From: Arthrobacter globiformis
GTDB lineage: Bacteria > Actinomycetota > Actinomycetes > Actinomycetales > Micrococcaceae
Direction of reading: 5' to 3'
DNA length: 64,000 nt
Assembly (NCBI RefSeq): GCF_030815865.1
Contig: NZ_JAUSXI010000001.1
Coordinates: 2,046,001-2,110,000 of the forward strand
The notes below the pieces were generated by a model that saw only the letters and a program-made list of their open reading frames with translations, was not told the DNA's origin and made no database searches. Position numbers and translations under genes: made by a program. This document shows, piece by piece, positions 30,934 through 40,669 of the stretch; within the stretch, counting starts at the first letter, position 1; each line of letters begins with the position of its first letter.

Positions 30934-31559
30934 CGGATCCAGTTGCGGGCCGGGAACGCGCCGCGCTTGAGGCGGTGCTGATGGTGCTGGACGAGCCCAC
31001 CTCTGCCACCGACCTTGCCGCAGGACTGAACCTGACGGTGGCTGCCGTCGAGGCGCTGCTGCTGGATCTGCAGCGCGACTATGACGGCTATACTGTTAAA
31101 GCCCCGGATATGGAAACTGGCAGTAATGGACCTGAGCATGAAGTCCCTTCCAGCCCCCGGGGTTTTGAATTGCGGAATGTCGCCGGCGGCTGGCGCATCT
31201 ACTCCCGGGCTGAATTCGCCGACGTCGTCGGTACTTTCGTCCTGGAGGGGCAGACAGCCAGGCTGACCCAGGCGGCGCTCGAGACACTTGCCGTCATCGC
31301 CTACCGGCAACCGGTATCCAGGGCAAGGGTGTCTGCAATTCGTGGAGTCAACGTTGACTCTGTTGTGCGGACGCTGACCCAGCGCGGCTTGATCGAGGAT
31401 GGCGGAACAGATCCGGAATCGGGCGCTGTCCTGTACCGCACGACGTCGTATTTCCTTGAACGCATGGGAATCGGCTCGGTGGCTGAGTTGCCTCAGCTTT
31501 CACCGCACCTTCCGGGGCTTGAAGGAATTGAAGAGTTCTACGACGCCGGAAGAATGTAG
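30930..31559 (+). CDS. scpB: Segregation and condensation protein B
   Basis: A 209-aa ScpB with two winged helices: ALEAVLMVLDEPTSATDLAA near the N-terminus and LAVIAYRQPVSRARVSAIRG in the second. It dimerises and binds ScpA within the SMC complex. I chose the ATG at 30930, which overlaps the scpA stop by 4 nt; an upstream in-frame extension would run back into scpA. A loop of about 20 residues (MKAPDMETGSNGPEHEV-like region) between the domains is probably disordered. A small GCAGAT-TTA-ATCTGC hairpin at 31591-31605 follows. Confidence 0.94.
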   Translation: MTDPVAGRERAALEAVLMVLDEPTSATDLAAGLNLTVAAVEALLLDLQRDYDGYTVKAPDMETGSNGPEHEVPSSPRGFELRNVAGGWRIYSRAEFADVVGTFVLEGQTARLTQAALETLAVIAYRQPVSRARVSAIRGVNVDSVVRTLTQRGLIEDGGTDPESGAVLYRTTSYFLERMGIGSVAELPQLSPHLPGLEGIEEFYDAGRM

Positions 31560-31665
31560 GCGGCACGCCTGCGACGCAGTTTTTACCAGGGCAGATTTAA
31601 TCTGCACGGCTGGCTAGTGTTGTCTTTGGATAACCTTTGCCGGTCAAAATCACAGAGGACGGGTC

Positions 31666-32874
31666 ATGACACAGGCGGGACGCCAGGGTTCACCACGTAA
31701 CAGTTCAGGACGTAAAGGTCCGGAACGTAATTCAGCGGGCAGCGCAGGTCGCGGTGCCCCCAGCCCGCGGGGCGGCGGATTCGGCGCCGGCCAGCGGGAC
31801 TTCTCCAAGGGCGGCGACCGCCCGTACAAGGCACCCAAGCCGCGGGAAGAGCGTTTTGTCGATCCCGACGAATCGCCCGCCGCTCAGACGGGCCGGCCTG
31901 CCGCAGGCGACTGGAAGTCCGGCGCCAAGCCGGCAGCCCGGAAGCCCGGAGCACGCAAGCCCGGGGCCGGAAAGACGCCCGGCACTCCTGGCGCGCTCAA
32001 GCCCAAGCCGCGTTCCGCTGCGGCCAAGACCTTCGGTACGCGCGCGTTCGGCGGCGAACGGTTCGGCCAGAGCCTCGGCGCCGTCCGCAAGCCTTCGCGC
32101 AAGCGCGGCCCCAGTGGCCCCGTGCCGCAGTCCGAACTGCACGACGCCGACGGCGTCCGCCTGCAGAAGGTCATGGCCCAGGCCGGAGTGGCTTCGCGGC
32201 GCGTCTGCGAAGAGATGATTGCCGAAGGCCGCGTGGAGGTCGACGGCCAGGTAGTCACCGAACTCGGTGTGCGCGTCGATCCCAAGACATCCGTTATTCA
32301 CGTGGACGGCCTCCGCATCCAGCTGGATGAGTCGCTCGTGTACATGGTCTTCAACAAGCCCAAGGGCGTCGTGTCCACCATGGAGGACCCGGACGGGCGT
32401 CCCTGCATCAGCGATTTCGTCCGCAACACCCATGGCGAGCGACTCTTCCACGTCGGCCGCCTGGACGTCGCCACCGAGGGCCTGCTGCTGCTGACCAACG
32501 ACGGCGAGCTGGCCAACCGCCTGACGCACCCGTCCTACGAGGTTCCCAAGACGTACCTGGTCCAGGTCCGCGGGCCCTTCCCGCAGGGCATCGGCGCACA
32601 GCTCAAGGACGGCATCGAACTCGAGGACGGCTTCGCGTCGGTCGACTCCTTCCGCCTGGTCGACTCGACCCCGGGCCATGTCCTGATCGAAGTGGTGCTG
32701 CACTCCGGCAAGAACCGCATTGTCCGGCGCCTGTTCGACGCCGTCGGTTTCCCGGTATTGCGCCTGGTGCGCGTCAAGGTCGGCCCCATCGGCCTGGGCG
32801 ACCAGCGCCAGGGAAGCATCCGCAACCTCGGCAAGCAGGAAGTCGGCCACCTGCTGGCATCCGTGGGGCTGTAA
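31666..32874 (+). CDS. 23S rRNA pseudouridine synthase, RluB/RsuA family
   Basis: A 402-aa enzyme. The last roughly 250 residues hold an S4 RNA-binding domain (RLQKVMAQAGVASRRVCEEM) and the catalytic domain with Asp in HVGRLDVATEGLLLLTNDGE. It probably modifies U2605-region uridines of 23S rRNA or an equivalent 16S site. The first roughly 150 residues are a basic, Gly/Pro/Lys/Arg-rich disordered extension with repeats such as RKPGARKPGAGK, common in actinobacterial members. AGAGGACGGG precedes the ATG. tyrA starts 3 nt after its stop. Confidence 0.92.
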   Translation: MTQAGRQGSPRNSSGRKGPERNSAGSAGRGAPSPRGGGFGAGQRDFSKGGDRPYKAPKPREERFVDPDESPAAQTGRPAAGDWKSGAKPAARKPGARKPGAGKTPGTPGALKPKPRSAAAKTFGTRAFGGERFGQSLGAVRKPSRKRGPSGPVPQSELHDADGVRLQKVMAQAGVASRRVCEEMIAEGRVEVDGQVVTELGVRVDPKTSVIHVDGLRIQLDESLVYMVFNKPKGVVSTMEDPDGRPCISDFVRNTHGERLFHVGRLDVATEGLLLLTNDGELANRLTHPSYEVPKTYLVQVRGPFPQGIGAQLKDGIELEDGFASVDSFRLVDSTPGHVLIEVVLHSGKNRIVRRLFDAVGFPVLRLVRVKVGPIGLGDQRQGSIRNLGKQEVGHLLASVGL

Positions 32875-32877
32875 GGG

Positions 32878-33987
32878 ATGTCGGCATTCCGTACGCACGG
32901 CCGGGGACACCTGAACGGCCCGGTCGTCGTTATTGGCACGGGCCTGCTCGGCACCAGCATCGGCCTCGGCCTGCGCGGCCGCGGCGTTGCGGTGTACCTG
33001 TCCGATCCGTCGCCGACCAACCAGGCAGTCGCCGTCGACATCGGTGCCGGCCTCCCGTTGGCTGCCATGCGTGACGAACGTCCTGAACTCGTTGTCGTCG
33101 CGTCGCCGCCGGACGTGACCGCGGACGTTGTGGAACGCGCGCTGGCAGACTTCCCGGACGCCACCGTCGTCGACATCGCCAGCGTCAAGGCAGCGATCCT
33201 GCATGACCTGCGGAGCCGCGGCGCGGACCTCAGCCGCTACGTGGGCACCCATCCCATGGCAGGACGCGAAAAGTCCGGGCCCGTCGCCGCCCGGGGCGAG
33301 CTTTTCACCTCCATGCCGTGGGTCATGTGCCCGACCGAGGAATCCTCGGCCGGGGCGGTCCAGGCTGCGCGGGCGCTGGCCACCGACCTGGGTGGCCTCG
33401 TTTCGCAGTTCACGGCCGAGGAACATGACGGGGCCGTGGCCCTGGTCTCCCACCTGCCGCAGGTGATGTCCTCGCTGCTGGCCAGCCGGCTGCAGGACAC
33501 TCCGATGCATGCCCTTTCCCTCGCCGGGAACGGGCTCCGCGACACCACCCGCATCGCAGCCAGCGACCCCACGCTGTGGGTCCAGATCCTGGGGGCGAAT
33601 GCCCGAAAGGTGGTGGACATCCTTTACGGTGTGCGCGAAGACCTCAACCGGCTGATCGGGACACTGGAAGACCCCGCGGCCGCCGGGGCCCGTCTTGACC
33701 TGGCCCAGCTGATGAGCGAAGGCAATGCCGGGCAGGCCAGGATTCCGGGTAAACATGGCGGACCTCCGCAGGCCTATTCCTGGCTCACAGTGCTTGTCGA
33801 TGACCGGCCCGGCCAGATCGCCAGGCTCCTGACCGAGATCGGTGAGATCGGCGTCAACCTCGAAGACCTGCGGCTAGACCACTCCTCCGGACAGAACGTG
33901 GGCATGGTGGAGATCTCGGTGCTGCCGAGCGCGCATGACCTGCTTGTAGAAGCACTTAGCGACCGTGGATGGCGGGTACTTCAGTAA
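32878..33987 (+). CDS. tyrA: Prephenate dehydrogenase with C-terminal ACT domain
   Basis: A 369-aa TyrA for tyrosine synthesis. The Rossmann motif GTGLLGTSIGLGLRGRG lies near residue 20, and the catalytic His region is GTHPMAGREKSG. The C-terminal ACT domain (YSWLTVLVDDRPGQIARLLT) suggests feedback control by an aromatic amino acid. It sits between the pseudouridine synthase and cmk genes and overlaps the cmk ATG by one base (TAATG). The other aromatic-pathway gene in the window is the DAHP synthase at 54193. Confidence 0.93.
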   Translation: MSAFRTHGRGHLNGPVVVIGTGLLGTSIGLGLRGRGVAVYLSDPSPTNQAVAVDIGAGLPLAAMRDERPELVVVASPPDVTADVVERALADFPDATVVDIASVKAAILHDLRSRGADLSRYVGTHPMAGREKSGPVAARGELFTSMPWVMCPTEESSAGAVQAARALATDLGGLVSQFTAEEHDGAVALVSHLPQVMSSLLASRLQDTPMHALSLAGNGLRDTTRIAASDPTLWVQILGANARKVVDILYGVREDLNRLIGTLEDPAAAGARLDLAQLMSEGNAGQARIPGKHGGPPQAYSWLTVLVDDRPGQIARLLTEIGEIGVNLEDLRLDHSSGQNVGMVEISVLPSAHDLLVEALSDRGWRVLQ

Positions 33988-34700
33988 TGACACAGGAACT
34001 GATCGACACTTTGCCTGCCCTCCGGCTGGGCCGTCCGCTGGTTGTGGCCATCGACGGGCCATCAGGCTCGGGGAAGTCCAGCGTCAGCAAGGAAGTGGCA
34101 CGCCGCCTTAATCTCGCCTACCTGGACACCGGCGCCATGTACCGGGCCCTCACCTGGTACTGCCTCGACCGCGGGACGGACCTTGCCGACGCCGCCGCCG
34201 TCGAACTGGCAGCCGAAGAACTGCCGTTGGACATCAGCACCAGCCCGCTCACCGAGTTTGTGCGGGTCGACGGCGCCGACGTCACCGACGCCATCAGGGA
34301 ACCGGGCATCTCCTCGGCCGTCAGCGCCGTCGCCACCACGCTCGGTGCCCGGACCGAACTCATCCGCCGCCAGCGCGCCCTGATCGAAAAGCACAACCGC
34401 CGCATGGTGGTGGAGGGCCGGGACATCACCACCGTCGTGGTGCCCGGTGCACAGGTGCGCATGCTCCTGACCGCCAGCGAGGAAGCCCGGCTCCGGCGCC
34501 GCGGGATCCAGCTCGGCGGAACGCAAAGCGCCGAGCAACTGGCCGCCCAGGTGACCCAGCGGGACGCGAAGGATTCCACCGTGGTGAACTTCACCCAGGC
34601 GGCGGACGGCGTGGTGACGCTGGATTCGTCCGAACTGGATTTCGAGGAAACCGTGGTTGCCGCGCTGCGCATCGTCACGAAGGTCATCAACCATGAGTGA
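33987..34700 (+). CDS. cmk: Cytidylate kinase
   Basis: A 237-aa (d)CMP kinase. P-loop GPSGSGKSSVSKEVA is followed by YLDTGAMYRALTW and the VVEGRDITTVVVPGA block. I chose the ATG at 33987, overlapping the tyrA stop; six residues upstream in frame would be possible. It makes CDP for RNA, DNA and phospholipids, and is followed by plsC and der, the same order as in M. tuberculosis Rv1712-Rv1713. plsC begins 8 nt before its stop. Confidence 0.95.
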   Translation: MTQELIDTLPALRLGRPLVVAIDGPSGSGKSSVSKEVARRLNLAYLDTGAMYRALTWYCLDRGTDLADAAAVELAAEELPLDISTSPLTEFVRVDGADVTDAIREPGISSAVSAVATTLGARTELIRRQRALIEKHNRRMVVEGRDITTVVVPGAQVRMLLTASEEARLRRRGIQLGGTQSAEQLAAQVTQRDAKDSTVVNFTQAADGVVTLDSSELDFEETVVAALRIVTKVINHE

Positions 34701-35442
34701 TTCCGCCAGGAAGCCCCGGACCGGGCTGGCGGGGACTGCCGTTCCCGGCGCCTGGACCATGGCGTGGAGCCGGCCAGTCGGCCGGTTCCTGAACAACGCC
34801 GTCTACCGCACATCCGTTACCGGGCACGCCAATGTACCGGCCGCGGGACCGGTGATTTTCGCAGGCAACCACATCAGTTTCCTCGACGGACCCGTCATGT
34901 TCGGCGCCTCGCCCCGGCCCATGCACATCCTCGTTAAGAAGGAGATGTTCAAGGGCTTCCTCGGCCGCGTGCTGAGGGCCTCGGGCCAGCTTCCGGTTGA
35001 CCGGGCGGGGGATCGCTCGGTTTTGCAGCTCAGCAAGGACGTGCTCGACGCCGGGCGCTGCATCGGCATTCTGCCCGAGGGGACCCGGGGGAGCGGCACG
35101 GCAACCGGCATCAGCAACGGGGTGGCTTGGCTCGCCCTGAATTCGGACGCCGTCGTGGTGCCGGTGGCCATCCTGGGCACACGGCAGGGCGGCGAACATC
35201 TGGACAGCATCCCGAAACCCGGCCGCCGGCTGCACGTCAGCTTTGGCCAACCCCTCACGCTCGGCCGGAATCCCGATGAAACCGGCCGTGCTTCAATGGA
35301 CAGGGCGGCTACGGAAATCCGGGACACCCTGGCCGCGCACGTCCGGAACACCGTCCGGCACAGCGGGATGTCATTGCCCCCCGCGGATCATCCGCACCAA
35401 CGTTCCACCGCAGTAGCCGGACCGCCGGCAGACCACCACTAA
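34693..35442 (+). CDS. 1-acyl-sn-glycerol-3-phosphate acyltransferase family protein
   Basis: A 249-aa PlsC-family acyltransferase. The catalytic HX4D motif is NHISFLDGP, and PEGTRGSG is the substrate-phosphate motif. It likely acylates lysophosphatidic acid or a related glycerolipid at the membrane face. It overlaps cmk by 8 nt and der follows by 10 nt. A second PlsC-family gene lies at 53356; the two are only distantly similar. The C-terminal 40 residues (His/Pro-rich) fall outside the fold. Confidence 0.9.
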   Translation: MSDSARKPRTGLAGTAVPGAWTMAWSRPVGRFLNNAVYRTSVTGHANVPAAGPVIFAGNHISFLDGPVMFGASPRPMHILVKKEMFKGFLGRVLRASGQLPVDRAGDRSVLQLSKDVLDAGRCIGILPEGTRGSGTATGISNGVAWLALNSDAVVVPVAILGTRQGGEHLDSIPKPGRRLHVSFGQPLTLGRNPDETGRASMDRAATEIRDTLAAHVRNTVRHSGMSLPPADHPHQRSTAVAGPPADHH

Positions 35443-35452
35443 GGAAAGCGCA

Positions 35453-37003
35453 ATGAGCGATACGACTCAAACTTCCGGCCACTCCGGCGCCGGCGAAGAC
35501 GAATACACGCCCACCGGCACCGACCAGGTGGCTGAACATCTGGCGGCCATGGACGACGACGAGGCGGAGCTTCGCGCCGCCTCCCTCCGCGCCGGACTGG
35601 ACGATTACGAACTTGACGAGGAAGACGCAGCACTCCTCAGCGGGCTGCACGACGAGGATGAGCTTGAGGGTCCGCTCAAGCTGGACCCCGTGCTCGCCAT
35701 CATCGGCCGCCCGAACGTTGGCAAGTCCACCCTCGTCAACCGCATCCTGGGCCGCCGCGAAGCGGTCGTGGAGGACACCCCGGGCGTGACGCGCGACCGC
35801 GTGATGTACTCGGCGAACTGGAACGGGCGGAACTTCACGCTGGTTGACACCGGCGGCTGGGAACACGATGCCCGCGGCATCCATGCCCGGGTGGCGGAGC
35901 AGGCCGAAATGGCAGTGGAGCTGGCTGACGCAGTGCTGTTCGTCGTCGACTCGGCAGTGGGCGCAACCGCCACCGACGAGGCCGTCGTGAAGATGCTCCG
36001 GCGGAGCAAGAAGCCTGTCATCCTCGTGGCCAACAAGGTGGACGACTTTGTGCAGGAAGCCGACTCCGCAGTCCTGTGGGGCCTGGGCTTCGGCGAGCCG
36101 TACCCCGTCTCCGCGCTGCACGGCCGCGGCGTCGCCGACCTGCTGGACCACGTCATGGACACCCTGCCGGAGTTCTCCACCGTTGAGGGCATCGAACGCT
36201 CCGGCGGCCCGCGCCGGATCGCCCTGATCGGACGCCCCAACGTCGGCAAGTCCTCCCTCCTGAACAAGCTGGCCGGCTCCGAGCGCGTGGTGGTGGACAA
36301 CACCGCCGGCACCACCCGCGACCCGGTCGACGAATTCATCGAGCTCGGCGGCCAAACCTGGCGTTTCGTGGATACCGCCGGCATCCGCCGGCGCCAGCAC
36401 ATGGCGCAGGGCGCCGATTTCTATGCCTCCCTCCGGACCCAGAGTGCGCTGGAAAAGGCGGAGGTCGCCGTCGTTCTTCTGGCTGTTGATGAGGTGCTCA
36501 GCGAGCAGGACGTCCGCATCCTGCAGTTGGCCATTGAGTCGGGGCGTGCCCTGGTGCTCGCTTTCAACAAGTGGGACCTTCTGGACGACGAACGGCGCCG
36601 GTACCTGGAACGCGAAATCGAGCAGGACCTGGCGCACGTGGAGTGGGCGCCGCGCGTCAACATCTCCGCCAAGACGGGCTGGCACAAGGACCGCCTGGTG
36701 CCGGCGCTGGAGCTGGCGCTGGAAAACTGGGACAGGCGCATTCCGACCGGACGGCTCAACGCCTTCCTGGGCGAGCTGGTGGCGGCGCACCCGCACCCGG
36801 TCCGCGGCGGCAAGCAGCCCCGCATCCTGTTCGGCACGCAGGCCTCCAGCCGGCCGCCGAAGTTCGTCCTGTTCACCACGGGATTCCTGGACCCGGGCTA
36901 CCGCCGGTTCATCACCCGCCGCCTGCGGGAAACCTTTGGCTTCGAGGGTACGCCTATCGAAGTCAGTATGCGTGTGCGTGAAAAGCGCGGCAAGAAGCGT
37001 TAA
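35453..37003 (+). CDS. der: Ribosome biogenesis GTPase Der (EngA)
   Basis: A 516-aa protein with two GTPase domains and a C-terminal KH-like domain. Both G1 loops read GRPNVGKS (about residues 85 and 262); G3 motifs are DTGGW and DTAGIRRR; G4 motifs are NKVDD and NKWDLLDD. It helps assemble the 50S subunit. A roughly 75-residue acidic N-terminal extension precedes the first GTPase, typical of actinobacterial Der. AAGGAAAG precedes the ATG. It ends the parA-scpAB-cmk block. Confidence 0.96.
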   Translation: MSDTTQTSGHSGAGEDEYTPTGTDQVAEHLAAMDDDEAELRAASLRAGLDDYELDEEDAALLSGLHDEDELEGPLKLDPVLAIIGRPNVGKSTLVNRILGRREAVVEDTPGVTRDRVMYSANWNGRNFTLVDTGGWEHDARGIHARVAEQAEMAVELADAVLFVVDSAVGATATDEAVVKMLRRSKKPVILVANKVDDFVQEADSAVLWGLGFGEPYPVSALHGRGVADLLDHVMDTLPEFSTVEGIERSGGPRRIALIGRPNVGKSSLLNKLAGSERVVVDNTAGTTRDPVDEFIELGGQTWRFVDTAGIRRRQHMAQGADFYASLRTQSALEKAEVAVVLLAVDEVLSEQDVRILQLAIESGRALVLAFNKWDLLDDERRRYLEREIEQDLAHVEWAPRVNISAKTGWHKDRLVPALELALENWDRRIPTGRLNAFLGELVAAHPHPVRGGKQPRILFGTQASSRPPKFVLFTTGFLDPGYRRFITRRLRETFGFEGTPIEVSMRVREKRGKKR

Positions 37004-37142
37004 TTACGACACACCGGGCGGCGAATACCGGAAAGTGTCACTGGCAGCCGCCGGAATCGTGTAAGCTCTTCTAGGTGGTTCGGCCGGACTGCTTGGGTGA
37101 AATTCTTCGGAAGATTCATCTGGCGGAGAACGGCGGAACTGA

Positions 37143-37216
<74 letters not shown>

Positions 37217-37223
37217 CCGCATG

Positions 37224-37261
37224 AAAACCCCGCCAACCCAACAGGGTTGGCGGGGTTTTTT
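37224..37261. terminator. Bidirectional intrinsic terminator after tRNA-Pro
   Basis: AAAACCCCGCCAACCC pairs with GGGTTGGCGGGGTTTT around AACA and runs into a T tract. The opposite strand also ends in TTTT, so it can stop the convergent glycosylase gene too. Confidence 0.93.
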
Positions 37262-37298
37262 GTTGCCCGGAATGCTGCGCTCTTTCGAACAGCACGTG

Positions 37299-38171
37299 CT
37301 ACTTGAGGAAGCGGGACGTTCTGCGGTCGGCCAGGATCTTGCCGTTGGTCTGGCAGGTTGGGCAATACTGCAGTGCAGTATCTGCGAAGGACACCTCCCG
37401 GACCGTGTCCCCGCATACCGGGCAGGGCTGGCCGGCGCGGCCATGCACATTCATGCCGCTCCGTTTCGCATCCTTGAGGTCCGCGGGCGCCTTCCCCTGG
37501 GCCTGGGCCACTGCGGCCCCCAGAACGGTATGGATGGCGTCGAACAGGACTTCGACCTTCGCCGGCTCCAGAGAATTGGCCATGGCGAACGGGGAAACTC
37601 TCGCTGCATGCAGGATTTCGTCGCTGTACGCATTTCCGATGCCGGCAATGACACTCTGGCTCCGCAGCACGCCCTTGATCTGGTGCGCGTGCCCGGCGAG
37701 GATCTCGGCGAACATCTCCCGGCTGAAGGCCGGGGCCAGCGGATCCGGCCCGAGGTCTGCGATGCCGGGAACGTCGCCGGGCTTTGACACCACGTAGATA
37801 GCCAGGCCCTTCTTGGTGCCGGCCTCGGTGAGGTCGATGCCCAACTTCCCGCCGTCGCCGCCGGCAAGGTGCACCCGGGCCGCGATGGGACCCTTGCCGG
37901 GTCGGAGCGGATCGGGCGAGGGATTTTCGGTGTAACGGACCCAGCCCGCCCTGGCGAGATGGAAGACAAAATACAGGCCGTCCGCGTCAATGCTGACGAA
38001 CTTCCCGAACCGCTCCACTCGGGTGATAATTCGGCCCGCCAGCGCTGTGTAGGGCGGGTCGGCCGTCTTGAGGACCGCCACGGACAGAATCTGCAGCTTC
38101 TCCAGCACCGCGCCGCGCAGCCGTGTGTCGAGGAACGAGCTCAGTGCGGCCACCTCGGGTAGTTCCGGCAT
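37299..38171 (-). CDS. Fpg/Nei-family DNA glycosylase
   Basis: A 290-aa base-excision repair glycosylase/AP lyase. It begins MPELPEVAAL with the catalytic Pro-Glu, and ends with a zinc finger (CPVCGD and CPTCQT). A helix-two-turn-helix block IAGIGNAYSDEILHAAR is intact. Family: Fpg for 8-oxoguanine or Nei for oxidised pyrimidines; the sequence resembles the actinobacterial Fpg/Nei-like subgroup and I cannot separate them. The true start at 38171 is internal to a longer open frame whose upstream part is antisense to gcvH. Confidence 0.93.
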   Translation of the reverse strand: MPELPEVAALSSFLDTRLRGAVLEKLQILSVAVLKTADPPYTALAGRIITRVERFGKFVSIDADGLYFVFHLARAGWVRYTENPSPDPLRPGKGPIAARVHLAGGDGGKLGIDLTEAGTKKGLAIYVVSKPGDVPGIADLGPDPLAPAFSREMFAEILAGHAHQIKGVLRSQSVIAGIGNAYSDEILHAARVSPFAMANSLEPAKVEVLFDAIHTVLGAAVAQAQGKAPADLKDAKRSGMNVHGRAGQPCPVCGDTVREVSFADTALQYCPTCQTNGKILADRRTSRFLK

Positions 38172-38324
38172 GGCACCACTTTGCCACACGGGATGCCGGA
38201 TTGGGCGGTTCCCGCGGGCATAATGGCTCATCCGGCGGCCAGGGAGTTGTGCATATACTTTCAACCGGTGGCTGTTCCCTACGCCTCCGTTGACATTGGT
38301 GATTGACCCGATGAAAGGCCCCTG

Positions 38325-38711
38325 ATGAGCAACATTCCCTCTGATCTGTCCTACACCGCCGAACACGAATGGGTGTCCGCACCGAATGCCGATGGTGTGG
38401 TCCGTGTGGGGATCACCGACTTCGCCCAGGACGCCCTCGGGGATGTCGTCTACGCCCAGATGCCCGAAGTTGGCACCACTGTCAAAGCAAACGACGTCGT
38501 CGGCGAGGTTGAGTCCACCAAGAGCGTCAGCGACATTTACGCGCCTGTCTCCGGCGAGATCGTGGCCCGCAACGAGGCACTCGACGGCGATTCCGCGCTC
38601 ATCAACTCCGATCCGTACGGGGATGGCTGGCTCATTGAAGTCAAGCTGGCCGAACCTGATGCAGTGGATTCCCTGCTCAGTGCATCGGAGTACGAACAAC
38701 AGGTAGGCTAA
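38325..38711 (+). CDS. gcvH: Glycine cleavage system H protein
   Basis: A 128-aa lipoyl carrier of the glycine cleavage complex. The lipoyl-lysine motif is GEVESTKSVSDIYAPVSGEI. Start ATG at 38325 has GAAAGG upstream. The order gcvH-garA-merR-bfn-merR equals M. tuberculosis Rv1826-Rv1830. The P, T and other gcv genes are not in the window. Confidence 0.96.
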   Translation: MSNIPSDLSYTAEHEWVSAPNADGVVRVGITDFAQDALGDVVYAQMPEVGTTVKANDVVGEVESTKSVSDIYAPVSGEIVARNEALDGDSALINSDPYGDGWLIEVKLAEPDAVDSLLSASEYEQQVG

Positions 38712-38856
38712 AGCTAACCGGTCCCGCTGCCGGCCACCGGAGTCCAGCCATGGAGTCCTGCGGCCGGACGGCGGGCGGCATATCGGAGTTGCCAGGCAGT
38801 TCCGGACGGTACGCGTTGATTGCAGGGGGACATCTGCAACGAATGAGGAGGAATCC

Positions 38857-39333
38857 ATGGTTGGCGGCGAACAGAACCACACCAGCGGCGATTACGGCAC
38901 AGGTGCGGGCAGGGCTTCGGAAACCACCTCGATCAACCTCACCCCGGTTCATGACGAGCCGACGATCGTACCCAAGCTCTCCCCGGAGGAACGCTCTGCA
39001 GTCGAGGCACTGCCCTCCGGCTCCGCCCTGCTCGTGGCCCACAGCGGGCCGAACTCGGGTGCCCGTTTCCTGCTTGACTCCGATGTCACCACGGCCGGGC
39101 GGCACCCGGACGCTGACATTTTCCTCGACGACGTGACGGTCTCCCGCCGCCACGTCGAGTTCCGGCGCACATCGCGGAGCTTCGAGGTGGTGGACACCGG
39201 AAGCCTGAACGGCACCTATGTCAACCATGACCGCGTGGACAGCGTGGAACTGAGGTCCGGAAACGAAGTCCAGATTGGCAAGTTCCGTCTCACCTTCTAC
39301 CTGAGCCCTGCCCGCGCAGCAGGACGCGTCTGA
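38857..39333 (+). CDS. garA: FHA-domain regulator GarA/OdhI
   Basis: A 158-aa protein. The N-terminus has the kinase target motif ETTS (in SETTSINLTPVHDEPT); the FHA domain (about 65-150) shows GRHPDADIFLDD, VSRRHVEF and GSLNGTYVN. In actinobacteria, unphosphorylated GarA/OdhI inhibits 2-oxoglutarate dehydrogenase and steers glutamate metabolism; PknB/PknG-type kinases phosphorylate the ETTS threonine and release it. AGGAGG lies 6 nt before the ATG. The PASTA kinase at 55675 is a possible but unproven partner. Confidence 0.95.
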   Translation: MVGGEQNHTSGDYGTGAGRASETTSINLTPVHDEPTIVPKLSPEERSAVEALPSGSALLVAHSGPNSGARFLLDSDVTTAGRHPDADIFLDDVTVSRRHVEFRRTSRSFEVVDTGSLNGTYVNHDRVDSVELRSGNEVQIGKFRLTFYLSPARAAGRV

Positions 39334-39349
39334 TTCGGAGCGGCTGCCT

Positions 39350-40072
39350 GTGGCAATGGCACAACCGGAGCGCCGGGGACCACTGGTCCTGAACATCGGG
39401 GAAGTGCTCGCTCAATTGAGCGACGACTTTCCAAGCATGACGGCGTCGAAAATCAGGTTCCTTGAGGAAAAAGGGCTCATCAACCCCCGGCGTACACCCG
39501 CGGGCTACCGGCAGTACTCGGACAGCGACGTCGAACGGCTGCGCTTCGTCCTGTCGCTTCAGCGCGACCAGTATCTGCCGCTCAAGGTTATCAAGGACTA
39601 CCTTGACGCCATCGACCGGGGCGAGCGGCCCGAGAACCTCCCGCCCGGGGTTACCGTGTCCCCGCGGATCGTCTCGGACGAGCTCGCCGCGGAACTGCAG
39701 AACAAGTCGCGCAGGCTCAGCGAGGAGCAGCTGCGCGCGGAGTCGGGGGCCAGCGTGCCGCTTCTGCAGTCCCTCCTCAGCTTCGGCCTCATCGGGCACA
39801 CCGACGGCAAATTCGACGAGCACGCCCTCCAAGTGGCCCGCGCCTGCGTCCAGCTGGAGAGCCACGGCCTGGAGCCCCGGCACCTCCGGCCCTTCCAGGC
39901 TGCCGCGGAGCGCGAATTCGGACTTGTGGAACGCGCCGTGGCCACCCTGACCTCGCGCAGGGACGCTGCGTCACAGGCCCGCGCTGCGGAAGCCGCCAGG
40001 GAAATCAGCGACCTCTGCCTTACCCTGCACCGGGCCCTTGTCCAGGACCGTATCTCGCGGATGGAAATCTGA
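39350..40072 (+). CDS. MerR-family transcriptional regulator (Rv1828-like)
   Basis: A 240-aa regulator. The N-terminal winged helix is in SKIRFLEEKGLINPRRTPAG and YRQYSDSDVERLRFVLSLQR; the C-terminal region is a separate helical effector-like domain without clustered cysteines, so it is not a metal sensor. The GTG at 39350 fits the GGAG upstream better than the ATG two codons later. It overlaps the next gene by one base. In mycobacteria this regulator binds its own locus. Confidence 0.9.
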   Translation: MAMAQPERRGPLVLNIGEVLAQLSDDFPSMTASKIRFLEEKGLINPRRTPAGYRQYSDSDVERLRFVLSLQRDQYLPLKVIKDYLDAIDRGERPENLPPGVTVSPRIVSDELAAELQNKSRRLSEEQLRAESGASVPLLQSLLSFGLIGHTDGKFDEHALQVARACVQLESHGLEPRHLRPFQAAAEREFGLVERAVATLTSRRDAASQARAAEAAREISDLCLTLHRALVQDRISRMEI

Positions 40073-40575
40073 TGATCGAAGTCGAGATTGTGGGCGTCCG
40101 CATCGAACTGCCTTCAAACCAGCCCCTGGTCCTGCTCCGCGAGATGCACGGAGAACGGCACGTTCCCATCTGGATCGGGACGCCCGAGGCAAGCGCCATC
40201 GCCCTGGCACAGCAGGGCGTGGTGCCGCCACGGCCCATGACGCACGACCTGCTTGTGGACGTCGTGGAGACGCTTGGCCACTCCGTGGTCAGCGTGAACA
40301 TCGTGGCCGTGGAGGACAACATCTTCTACGGCCAGCTCCAGTTCGACAACGGGGCCACTGTGAGCTCCAGGGCATCCGACGCCCTGGCCATCGCGCTGCG
40401 CGCCAAATGCCGGATCTGGTGCGCTGACTCCGTCATGGACGAGGCCGGCGTGCGCATCACCGAGCATGACGAGGGCGAGGACACGGAGCCCGGCCCCACC
40501 GTGGAGGAAGAGCGCGAGCTGCGCAGGTTCCGGGAGTTCCTTGACGACGTCGAGCCCGAGGATTTCGACGGCTAA
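40072..40575 (+). CDS. Bifunctional nuclease family protein (DUF151)
   Basis: A 167-aa BFN-domain protein (MIEVEIVGVRIELPSNQPLV, LREMHGERHVPIWIGTPEAS). Members show DNase/RNase activity in Chlamydiae and plants; in actinobacteria the family is conserved but its role is unclear. The C-terminus (about 130-167) is an acidic tail. It is translationally coupled to the MerR gene by a TGATG junction, and a second merR follows after 250 nt. Confidence 0.9.
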   Translation: MIEVEIVGVRIELPSNQPLVLLREMHGERHVPIWIGTPEASAIALAQQGVVPPRPMTHDLLVDVVETLGHSVVSVNIVAVEDNIFYGQLQFDNGATVSSRASDALAIALRAKCRIWCADSVMDEAGVRITEHDEGEDTEPGPTVEEERELRRFREFLDDVEPEDFDG

Positions 40576-40581
40576 GGTCAC

Positions 40582-40599
40582 GTTAAGGTTAAAGTTAAG
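40582..40599 (+). repeat. Triple GTTAAG/A hexamer, possible MerR operator
   Basis: Three tandem hexamers: GTTAAG (40582), GTTAAA (40588), GTTAAG (40594), just after the bfn stop. They sit upstream of the promoter at 40641. Confidence 0.5.
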
Positions 40600-40640
40600 G
40601 CTGAAACTTTCGACACGCCCCACTAATCATGCGAACGTCT

Positions 40641-40669
40641 TTGACCTTGGGCCACGGCGGGCCTAACGT
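40641..40669 (+). promoter_or_regulatory. Candidate promoter of the second merR gene
   Basis: TTGACC (40641-40646) and TAACGT (40664-40669) with 17-nt spacing. It would leave a leader of about 150 nt before the GTG at 40827. Prediction by eye. Confidence 0.5.

Noticed and set aside
31732..33756. A 674-codon open frame antisense to the pseudouridine synthase and tyrA genes
   Set aside because: Crosses two real gene ends and has no motif; another GC shadow.
37299..38882. Extending the Fpg/Nei gene to 527 codons
   Set aside because: The family begins with MPELPEV, whose catalytic Pro and Glu must be N-terminal; the extra upstream part is antisense to gcvH.
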